From the NCBI GenBank assembly GCA_003557965.1, contig PWND01000315.1:1-15355 (forward strand): DNA of 15,355 bases, read 5' to 3'. The notes below the pieces were generated by a model. That model did no database searches. It saw nothing but the letters and a program-made list of their open reading frames with translations, and was not told the origin of the DNA. Made by a program: the position numbers and the translations under genes. The first letter of the stretch is position 1. The number at the start of each line of letters is the position of its first letter. Source of the DNA: Bacteroidales bacterium (GTDB lineage: Bacteria; Bacteroidota; Bacteroidia; Bacteroidales; UBA7960). Positions 1 to 6,616 of this stretch are shown piece by piece.

Positions 1-76
1 GCTTGCCTGCTTTGCCCTGGATTTCAAAAGTTTTTCAAGAGCGGGGAGGATTCGTTTTGCCTTGATTTTTTTGTTT

Positions 77-99
77 CTTTTTGTGGCAATGACAAAAAG
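77..99. repeat. Perfect 8-bp inverted repeat in the non-coding left end
   Basis: CTTTTTGT (77-84) and ACAAAAAG (92-99) are exact reverse complements around a 7-nt spacer. The repeat lies beyond the probable terminator of the first gene. Neither side carries a T-run on the appropriate strand, so it is not a classical terminator. The surrounding bases 1-143 hold no open reading frame that I can support. Confidence 0.5.
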
Positions 100-104
100 T
101 AAAT

Positions 105-143
105 ATAAAAAAGCTTAGGCGAGTCGGTAAAACTCCGCAGCCT
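105..143 (-). terminator. Probable intrinsic terminator after the first OmpA-SPOR gene
   Basis: On the minus strand, directly after the stop codon at 144-146, the transcript can fold AGGC and GAGT against ACTC and GCCT (117-143). The loop is 7 nt and there is a 4-nt bulge (TGCG) on the 5' side. A run of six T follows at 112-107. Position and U-run fit a rho-independent terminator, but the stem is short and interrupted, so this is a moderate call. Confidence 0.45.
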
Positions 144-1763
144 TTAACGAACTTCTTCTAAAGAAATCCTTTTACCATTGTTAAAAGCAACAACGTATGT
201 GTCATAACCCAGGTTATTCATTTTCTCTGATGCTGACTCTGCTTCATCAAGGGTTTGGTAGCTTCCAACAAGGTATCTGTGCAGCATGTCGGTGTCATAA
301 TAGTATATAATATTGGTTCCCGGGTACCCTTGAAATATTTTATGAAAATAGGATGTACCAATAGGATTTTTAGCTGCGATAAATTGTACCATAATTTCTA
401 CCCCGGGTGAAAAACTATTATTTGTTTCAAGGTCATTTATATGTCGGAAAGATAGCTTCGGGGTATTATTACGCATTTCCTTAAACTTATAATTATCAAC
501 AAATTCAAACTCAACCCTGCGATTTGTCCTGTGTTCTGATTCGCGTATTGCATTTTCAATAAGAGGTTGATTTTGCCCGTCGGCCAATGTTAAAAGCCTG
601 TCAGGGCTTATGCCTTTAGAAATACAATAGTTGTATGCTGCCTGGGCCCTTAGTTGCGACAAGAAAAAATTAAATACCGGGTTGCCTCTTGTGTCCGAAT
701 GTCCATATAAAACCATATTCATATCGGGGTTCTGTTTCAGGTACTGAATAGCATTATCAGCCATTTTTGCAGACTTCTCATCTACGTAGTAGCTTGCAAA
801 ATCAAAATAGGCAAATATATTATTCTCCGGTTTTGTTTCATGAACAGGCTTTTCTTTTACCTGCACTACTAAATCCGTTTCTTTTTCTTTTCTGTCAGTA
901 CCAGGCAATGTTTCATCCTCATGCGCTGCAATAATTTCTTCAGGCATATCGCTTTCGGCAATTTCCAATGATGTTAAATCATCTTCAGGTGGCATTTTTT
1001 CATCTGTGCTTAGTTCAGCTATATCTTCATCTTCAGCCAACTTTGTAAAAATATAATCTATTTGTTTTTGCGGATGTTTTTCTTTTGGCAATAAAGCAAG
1101 TGCATTATTGTACGTTTCCATAGCAGCAAAATAATCATCTTGCTCTAAAAGCTTATCAGCAGCTTTTATCAAACTCTCATAATCATCTCTGTACTCCAGG
1201 TACCTGTAAGTGTAATTTTTCAAATCACTTATTCTTGCCAGGTTTGGCCTTGATTTTTGCTCTTCAAAAAAGAATTCTTCACTATCTTCAATATATGCAA
1301 TCTCAACAAATGGTGTTTCCAGTATAGTATAATCAACACCTTTTACATAAGGAAAAAGCTCAACAATAAACTCAAAGTAAAAATAATTAAACCCGTCAAA
1401 ATCGTTAGGGAGCTCTCCGTTAAAACTAATTTTTTTAGAAACATATCCGTCTTTGGAAAACACAGCGGTGTAAACACTTCCGGTAGCTAAATTGAAATTG
1501 AACTTTCCTCGTGAATTTGTTTGTTCTACATGAATTATATTTCCATCTCTGAAAACGGTTACATTTGCCTTGTTTAAAGGGTCATCCTTGTCGCTTAACA
1601 CCCAGCCCTCAATTTCAAGAACACCATCATCTTCAAAGTTTATGTAAAAGGCACTTTTAGTGAACCCAAGTATTATAAAAGAGCACAATATAAATACAGG
1701 TAATACTTTTATCTTTTTTAATAATACACTACTTAAGCGTGAATTAATGTTTTTGAATATCAT
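144..1763 (-). CDS. Envelope protein: carboxypeptidase-regulatory-like, TPR-like, OmpA-like and SPOR-like domains
   Basis: This 539-residue protein probably acts in the periplasm or at the outer membrane, binding peptidoglycan. Residues about 13-38 form a hydrophobic signal peptide or anchor after a basic N-terminus. Residues 48-115 are a beta-sandwich of the carboxypeptidase-regulatory-like type (LEIEGWV, RGKFNF, KDGYVSK). Residues 196-240 look like a TPR-type helical pair, followed by an acidic linker (about 241-312). Residues 316-422 are an OmpA-like domain with GHSD (D357), LSQLR (R372) and NRRVEFEF; the Asp and Arg are the usual diaminopimelate contacts. Residues 454-533 resemble a SPOR domain (VEIMVQFIAAKNP, RYLVGSY, DEAESASEKM, YDTYVV), a fold that binds denuded glycan strands. 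It is a paralogue of the gene just upstream on the same strand. The domain calls are from motifs only; the biological role is not known to me. Confidence 0.88.
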   Translation of the reverse strand: MIFKNINSRLSSVLLKKIKVLPVFILCSFIILGFTKSAFYINFEDDGVLEIEGWVLSDKDDPLNKANVTVFRDGNIIHVEQTNSRGKFNFNLATGSVYTAVFSKDGYVSKKISFNGELPNDFDGFNYFYFEFIVELFPYVKGVDYTILETPFVEIAYIEDSEEFFFEEQKSRPNLARISDLKNYTYRYLEYRDDYESLIKAADKLLEQDDYFAAMETYNNALALLPKEKHPQKQIDYIFTKLAEDEDIAELSTDEKMPPEDDLTSLEIAESDMPEEIIAAHEDETLPGTDRKEKETDLVVQVKEKPVHETKPENNIFAYFDFASYYVDEKSAKMADNAIQYLKQNPDMNMVLYGHSDTRGNPVFNFFLSQLRAQAAYNYCISKGISPDRLLTLADGQNQPLIENAIRESEHRTNRRVEFEFVDNYKFKEMRNNTPKLSFRHINDLETNNSFSPGVEIMVQFIAAKNPIGTSYFHKIFQGYPGTNIIYYYDTDMLHRYLVGSYQTLDEAESASEKMNNLGYDTYVVAFNNGKRISLEEVR

Positions 1764-2033
1764 TGGATTATGTTTTTTTGTTTTGGTTAATTAATGTTCC
1801 AGAAGATAAATCGTAGTTCACATATTATCAATCAGTTAGTTGTTAATAATTAATCGAAAATAATTATTAATGCTTAAGGTTTACATCTTAAAAACCTTAC
1901 TTAATCCTTCAAAACCATAAATAAGGATAAAATTATGCTATTTTCATTTATCAGGATTTATCAATTACAGGAAATTTATTAACAAATACATGCACTTGTT
2001 AACATTTAATGATGTGATAATCAAGGACAATTA
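1764..2033. other. Intergenic spacer between the two OmpA-SPOR paralogues
   Basis: This very AT-rich spacer holds no coding region that I can support. It contains three inverted repeats. TAAGGTTT/AAACCTTA (1875-1882 and 1892-1899) has 8 bp and a 9-nt loop. ATCCTT/AAGGAT (1904-1909 and 1923-1928) has 6 bp. TTAACAA/TTGTTAA (1979-1985 and 1996-2002) has 7 bp and a 10-nt loop, and lies about 32 bp beyond the stop of the upstream paralogue. None has a convincing T-run. I found no TAnnTTTG element on the minus strand here, so whether the downstream gene has its own promoter is unresolved. Confidence 0.5.
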
Positions 2034-3854
2034 TTATTTGTTTTCAGAAAGGATATTTCTTGCTTCACTAACCGGTAACCGTTCTCCATTATTAAAAGCA
2101 ACAATATAAGTATCGTAGCCAATACTTCGCATTTTTAATGCGGCATTTACAGCCTCATCAACAGTATTAAATTTTCCTGCTAAATATCTGTGAAACTTAT
2201 CAGAATCATGGTAGTAAACTATATTTACTTCTGGATAATTTTGCAATAACATATTGAAGAAAGATTTGCCGACGGGATTTTTAGCAGCAATAAACTGCAC
2301 CATAAATTCAACTCCATTTGAAAAGCTATATTCATTTGATAAATCATTTAGGTGGCGGTAAGTTATTTGTGGTTTGTTAGCAACGATGCTCTTAATAGTT
2401 TCGTTGTCAACAAACTCAAGATCAACCCTCCTGTTCTTTCTGTGCTCTGATTCTGACTTGGCGTTTAGCAATAATGGTTTGTTCTGTCCATAAGCCAACG
2501 TAACCATCCTGTCAGGATTTACTCCTTTACTTATACAATAATTATATACTTCGAAAGTCCTGAGTTGTGACAAATAAAAATTAAAAATTGCATTGCCACG
2601 AATATCAGTATGTCCACTAATTACTAAATTTGAATCAGGGTTTTCCTTCAAAATTTTTATTGCATTATCAATTTGTATAAGTGCTTCATCACTAAGTTTA
2701 TAGCTGGCAAAGTTAAAATGTGCCTGTAATTGTTCAAATGAAGTTGGCCGGTAATGAAATTCTTTATCAACTATGCTGTCATCAGGGATTATATCAGCAA
2801 CTTTTTCTTTTGGAGCTTCAATTAATTCATCTTTTTCTTCAGTAGCTAAATGCTCGGGAATGCTGTCAGTAGTAGTTTCATCAACTGCATCTGCTGTTTC
2901 TTTGTATTCTTGTTCAATGTATTCAACAGGTGCTTCTTCCACATCTGCAACAACTTCGGTAAAATCATCCGTTGCCTTTTCAGAAGCTTCAATAATAACA
3001 TCTGCTGTTTCCTCATATTCCGCTTCAAAGTAATCATCATGTATCTCTTCTATATCTGCAACGAATTCAGTATAGTCATCAATTAATTCTTCAGATGGCT
3101 CCATTATTGCCAAAATATTTTCAATTTGCTGTTTAGGGTATTTCTGTTTTGACAGTAATTTTAATGCTTTTTCATATTCTAAAATGGCATTGTTGAAATC
3201 GCTATTTGCAAAATATTCATCAGCTTTTTCTATAATAATATTATACTCATCAATATATTCTATAGCCTTATAAGTATATTGTTTTAGTTCTTCAACTTCC
3301 GCAACAGCTTCTTTAGTAACTTCTTCATCAAAGAAAAACTCTTCTTTATCATTCAAGTACGAAATTTCAATAAATGGTTGTTCAAGTAATGAATAATCAA
3401 CTCCATCAACAGCAGGAAAAAGCTCAACAAGAAATTCAAAATAAAAAGTATTAAAGCCGGAAAAATCATCGGGCAGCCTTGTGTCAAATCGTATTCGTTT
3501 TGATGCATATCCGTCAGCAGAGAATATAGCAACATAATCATTATCAATTGGTAACTCAATGCTAAAATTTCCACGCCTGTTGGTGCGGGTTTCCATGATT
3601 ACAATATTATTTTGCATAACAGATATATCTGCCCTTCTGATAGGTTCATCATTGTCATTATAAAGCCAGCCTTCTATGCCCAGAACGCCATCTCTTAGTC
3701 CCTGTGCGAATGTTTTTTCTGAAGGATATAAAGAAAATGATAAAATTAATAAGCACAAGAAATAATAACGTACTAAACAGCTATGGCAAAACTTTATATG
3801 AATAATGTGTTTAAATTGCATAAAATAAGCTATTTTGAGTAGGTTATTAACCAA
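2034..3854 (-). CDS. Envelope protein, paralogue of the neighbouring OmpA-SPOR protein
   Basis: This 606-residue protein has the same order of parts as its downstream neighbour. A signal peptide (hydrophobic core about 30-42) ends near FAQ at 49-51. A carboxypeptidase-regulatory-like domain follows (about 57-125), then a TPR-like pair (about 206-250), an acidic linker (about 252-365), an OmpA-like domain (about 372-482; GHTD with D417, LSQLR with R432, NRRVDLEF) and a SPOR-like C-terminus (about 513-590; VEFMVQFIAAKNP, RYLAGKF). The linker holds a tandem duplication of about 36 residues (259-295 and 296-331). The second Met (residue 12, codon at 3819-3821) would give a more compact signal peptide and may be the true start; no ribosome-binding site decides it. 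The two proteins share long near-identical stretches, so they are a local gene duplication. A role in anchoring to or sensing peptidoglycan is inferred from the domains. Confidence 0.88.
   Translation of the reverse strand: MVNNLLKIAYFMQFKHIIHIKFCHSCLVRYYFLCLLILSFSLYPSEKTFAQGLRDGVLGIEGWLYNDNDEPIRRADISVMQNNIVIMETRTNRRGNFSIELPIDNDYVAIFSADGYASKRIRFDTRLPDDFSGFNTFYFEFLVELFPAVDGVDYSLLEQPFIEISYLNDKEEFFFDEEVTKEAVAEVEELKQYTYKAIEYIDEYNIIIEKADEYFANSDFNNAILEYEKALKLLSKQKYPKQQIENILAIMEPSEELIDDYTEFVADIEEIHDDYFEAEYEETADVIIEASEKATDDFTEVVADVEEAPVEYIEQEYKETADAVDETTTDSIPEHLATEEKDELIEAPKEKVADIIPDDSIVDKEFHYRPTSFEQLQAHFNFASYKLSDEALIQIDNAIKILKENPDSNLVISGHTDIRGNAIFNFYLSQLRTFEVYNYCISKGVNPDRMVTLAYGQNKPLLLNAKSESEHRKNRRVDLEFVDNETIKSIVANKPQITYRHLNDLSNEYSFSNGVEFMVQFIAAKNPVGKSFFNMLLQNYPEVNIVYYHDSDKFHRYLAGKFNTVDEAVNAALKMRSIGYDTYIVAFNNGERLPVSEARNILSENK
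2862..3080 (-). repeat. In-frame tandem duplication in the acidic linker
   Basis: Two adjacent segments of 37 and 36 codons encode related acidic peptides. The first has DDYTEFVADIEE, then EYEETAD. The second has DDFTEVVADVEE, then EYKETAD. The similarity is visible in both DNA and protein. The paralogue at 144-1763 has no matching duplication in its linker, so this copy arose after the two genes diverged or was lost in the other. Confidence 0.75.
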
Positions 3855-3996
3855 TTATTTTAATATATACTATTGTTTAAAACGCTCGCAAAATATAAAA
3901 ATATTTAAAATAAAAAGACAGTGAATCACTTGTTTTTAATTAATTTAATTATACCGGCCCCGGCTTGTTATTAACAAATCTTATAATATTTTAAAT

Positions 3997-4027
3997 TTTG
4001 GAAAACAGAATAAATAATTTAATTTTG
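3997..4027 (+). promoter_or_regulatory. Bacteroidota-type promoter of the TPP-regulated receptor
   Basis: TTTG at 3997-4000 is followed after 19 bp by TAATTTTG at 4020-4027. This is an exact match to the TTTG-N19-TAnnTTTG consensus of the primary sigma factor in Bacteroidota. The predicted start of transcription, about 5-8 bp downstream, falls just before the first paired base of the riboswitch at 4036, which independently supports the call. Confidence 0.75.
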
Positions 4028-4035
4028 TAATTCAA

Positions 4036-4117
4036 TTCTCAATAGGGGTGCCCTACCAAACGGGCTGAGATCAAACCCATAAAACCTGATCCGGGTAATG
4101 CCGGCGAAGGGAGGGAA
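4036..4117 (+). promoter_or_regulatory. TPP riboswitch (THI element)
   Basis: The stretch carries the hallmark sequences of the thiamine pyrophosphate aptamer in order. GGGGTGCCC is followed by CGGGCTGAGA, whose CTGAGA (4065-4070) forms the pyrimidine-sensing pocket. Next come ACCC, ACCTGAT (4084-4090), the hairpin CCGGGTAATGCCGG (4091-4104) and GCGAAGGGA, which form the pyrophosphate-sensing arm. The closing stem P1 can form between TTCTC (4036-4040) and GGGAA (4113-4117) with one G-U pair. It lies 66 nt before the receptor start. The expression platform is unclear: a weak AAAAG/CTTTT hairpin with a T-run (4126-4140) lies downstream, so control could be by attenuation or by blocking translation. 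In the known family, TPP binding shuts the gene off. Confidence 0.97.
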
Positions 4118-4183
4118 AACTAAACAAAAGATAGCTTTTTACCTCTATAAGTTATCCAATGTTTAATAAAAATAATCAATACA

Positions 4184-6613
4184 ATGAAGTTAAAAATTTT
4201 ATTAATGACAGTTATTTTGCTGTTTGCGCAAAACCTTTTTGCCCAATTTACTGTTGAGGGCAGGGTTTACGACAAAGAAACCGGCAATCCACTTGCAGGT
4301 GCCAATATTGTTTTGGTAAAAACATTTAAAGGGACATTCAGTAATTCTGAAGGATTTTTTAAATTGCGGAACCTTAAGGCTGGTGAATACAAATTAAGGG
4401 TTAGCTTTTTAGGGTATAAAGAAGTAGTTAAAGAAGTAGTTGTTGATTCTGATAAAAAGCTGGAAATTGCTCTGACGCATAGTGCTACAATGTCTGACGA
4501 GATAGTTGTTACTGCTACACGGGCTTCTGTTCGTGAACCGCTGACTCATACAGATATTTCTGTGGAAGAGATCAAACCGGCATATTTTAGCCAGGACCTG
4601 CCAATGCTTTTAAGCCTGACACCCTCTGTTGTGGTGACTTCAGATGCCGGTGCAGGAGTTGGGTACACAAGCATGAGAATACGTGGTAGCGATCAGCAGA
4701 GAATCAATGTTACTATTAATGGTGTTCCAATTAATGATTCTGAATCACATGGCGTGTTCTGGGTAAATATGCCTGATATAGTTTCTTCAACCGACAATAT
4801 CCAGATTCAGAGAGGAGTAGGTACAAGCACACATGGAACAGCCGCATTTGGTGCTACTTTAAATTTACAAACTACAAGCTTAAGAGATAAGCCTTATGCA
4901 GAATTAAGTAATTCTTTTGGCTCATTCAACACTTTAAGAAACACACTAAGCTTTGGTTCAGGACTAATAAATGACTACTGGAGCATTGACGGACGATTAT
5001 CGAGGATAAGCTCAGATGGTTATGTTGACAGAGCATTTTCAGACCTGAGTTCATATTATTTTTCAGGCGGATATTATGGTGAAAATTTAGTTGTAAAAGC
5101 TGTTACTTTTTCAGGACAGGAGCAAACATACCTTGCATGGACCGGGGCACCTTCAGACTCTCTCGATACAAACCCTACATTTAACCCTAACGGGTTATAT
5201 TATGACCAGGATGGAAAGTTGAGGTATTATGATAATGAAACAGACAATTACAAGCAAGATCATTATCAACTTCACATTTTAAGTAATATTTATGATGGCA
5301 TTAATGCCAGCTTGTCGTTTCATTACACTTATGGCAGGGGGTATTATGAACAATTCAGGCAAAACGAAAGATTAAACCGCTATAATCTCGATCCGGTTGA
5401 AATTGGCGATACAGAAATATCACGCACTGACCTCATCAGAAGAAGGTGGCTTGATAATGATTTTTATGGTTTAACCTGGTCATTTAATATTGATAAAATT
5501 GAAAACCTGAAAATTGATGTTGGTGGTGGTTACAACATATATGACGGCGACCACTTCGGTGAAATTATCTGGGGCAGGTACCTCGATACTGATATCAGGC
5601 ACAGGTATTATGATAATAACGCACTAAAGAAAGATTTTAATATTTTTGGAAAAGCCAATTATGAAGCTTTTGACGGCTTATTCGTTTTTGGAGATATGCA
5701 GTACAGAAAAATTGACTATACCTTTATGGGGCAGGCATGGGTTTTGGAAGAAGTTGTCCCTTTAGAACAAACTGTTTCTTACGACTTTTTTAACCCTAAA
5801 GCAGGTATAAGCTACGAAATTACATCTTCCCAGTCTGTTTATGGATATTATGGAATTAGTCACAGAGAACCGGTAAGGCGTGATTTTACCGAATCTTCGC
5901 CTGATAGCCGCCCACGTCCGGAAAGAATGAATAACATTGAAATCGGATATAAGCTCCGCAGTGCTAATTATATGGCAGGGGTTAACCTTTACTTGATGGA
6001 TTATGTTGACCAAATGGTTCCTACCGGCGAGATTAATGATGTTGGTGGCTACACCAGGACAAATATACCCGAGAGTTTCCGCAGAGGCATTGAGCTTGAA
6101 GCAGGTTATATTTTTAATAAATATATAAACTGGCAGGCAAATCTTACATTAAGCCAAAACAAAATAAAAGAGTTTAAGGCACATTATGATATGTACGATG
6201 AAGATTATAACTGGACAGGAACAAAAATAATTGATTATGAAAATACTGATATTGCTTTTTCTCCTTCTGTAATTGGCTCTAGTATTATCCGGGTTACACC
6301 TGTAAAAGGCATGGAATTGTCTCTTTCCTCAAAATATGTAGGCAAGCAATATATTGACAATACAATGGACGCAGATAGAATGCTCGACCCTTATTTTATT
6401 AATGACATAAGGCTGAATTACACTATAGAAACCTCCAACATCAGAGGCATAGAACTTGTTTTTGCAGTAAATAATGTTTTTGATGTGTTTTACATACCAA
6501 ATGCATGGATATATGCAGGTTATGTAGAAACCCGGGGATTAACACCATTAGCTGACGGATATTTTCCACAGGCAGGAAGACATTTTTCAGCAGGTTTAAA
6601 TTTTAAATTGTAA
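4184..6613 (+). CDS. TonB-dependent outer-membrane receptor, probable thiamine (or precursor) importer
   Basis: This 809-residue outer-membrane receptor has a signal peptide (1-20, LFAQNLFA|Q), a carboxypeptidase-regulatory-like domain (about 22-97), a TonB-box-like DEIVVTATR (105-113), a plug domain (about 116-231; MRIRGSDQQRINVTINGVP, IQIQRGVGTSTHGTAAFG) and a long beta-barrel to the C-terminus. This is the usual layout for Bacteroidota TonB receptors. The substrate is inferred from regulation: a TPP riboswitch sits in its leader, and TPP-controlled TonB receptors are known in Bacteroidota as thiamine-related outer-membrane transporters (OMR1/OMthi type). No inner-membrane thiamine transporter such as PnuT and no thiamine kinase lies beside it here, so the rest of the route must be elsewhere. 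The stop lies 3 bp from the convergent argS stop. No SusD-like partner is present, which fits a vitamin rather than a glycan receptor. Confidence 0.93.
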   Translation: MKLKILLMTVILLFAQNLFAQFTVEGRVYDKETGNPLAGANIVLVKTFKGTFSNSEGFFKLRNLKAGEYKLRVSFLGYKEVVKEVVVDSDKKLEIALTHSATMSDEIVVTATRASVREPLTHTDISVEEIKPAYFSQDLPMLLSLTPSVVVTSDAGAGVGYTSMRIRGSDQQRINVTINGVPINDSESHGVFWVNMPDIVSSTDNIQIQRGVGTSTHGTAAFGATLNLQTTSLRDKPYAELSNSFGSFNTLRNTLSFGSGLINDYWSIDGRLSRISSDGYVDRAFSDLSSYYFSGGYYGENLVVKAVTFSGQEQTYLAWTGAPSDSLDTNPTFNPNGLYYDQDGKLRYYDNETDNYKQDHYQLHILSNIYDGINASLSFHYTYGRGYYEQFRQNERLNRYNLDPVEIGDTEISRTDLIRRRWLDNDFYGLTWSFNIDKIENLKIDVGGGYNIYDGDHFGEIIWGRYLDTDIRHRYYDNNALKKDFNIFGKANYEAFDGLFVFGDMQYRKIDYTFMGQAWVLEEVVPLEQTVSYDFFNPKAGISYEITSSQSVYGYYGISHREPVRRDFTESSPDSRPRPERMNNIEIGYKLRSANYMAGVNLYLMDYVDQMVPTGEINDVGGYTRTNIPESFRRGIELEAGYIFNKYINWQANLTLSQNKIKEFKAHYDMYDEDYNWTGTKIIDYENTDIAFSPSVIGSSIIRVTPVKGMELSLSSKYVGKQYIDNTMDADRMLDPYFINDIRLNYTIETSNIRGIELVFAVNNVFDVFYIPNAWIYAGYVETRGLTPLADGYFPQAGRHFSAGLNFKL

Positions 6614-6616
6614 AAT

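Larger units (their letters stand above)
3855..4183. other. Divergent regulatory region between the OmpA-SPOR gene and the thiamine-type receptor
   Basis: No coding region is supported here. The right half holds the promoter and TPP riboswitch of the receptor gene. The left part (3855-3990) is very AT-rich and should hold the promoter of the minus-strand gene. A near match on the minus strand (TATATTTTG, with one base too many between TA and TTTG) lies at about 3888-3896, but it is too weak to call. Confidence 0.6.

Noticed and set aside
77..99. Inverted repeat as the terminator of the first gene
   Set aside because: No T-run follows it on the minus strand, and a better hairpin with a T-run lies nearer to the stop codon at 105-143.
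2773..3086. Three overlapping open frames (two plus, one minus) across the linker of the second OmpA-SPOR gene
   Set aside because: They are shadows of the repetitive acidic linker code (GAA/GAT-rich), have low-complexity products rich in Ser or Lys/Leu, and lie entirely inside a well-supported gene.
4126..4140. Intrinsic terminator as the riboswitch expression platform
   Set aside because: The stem is only 5 A-T-rich pairs (AAAAG/CTTTT), too weak to call a terminator without experimental support.
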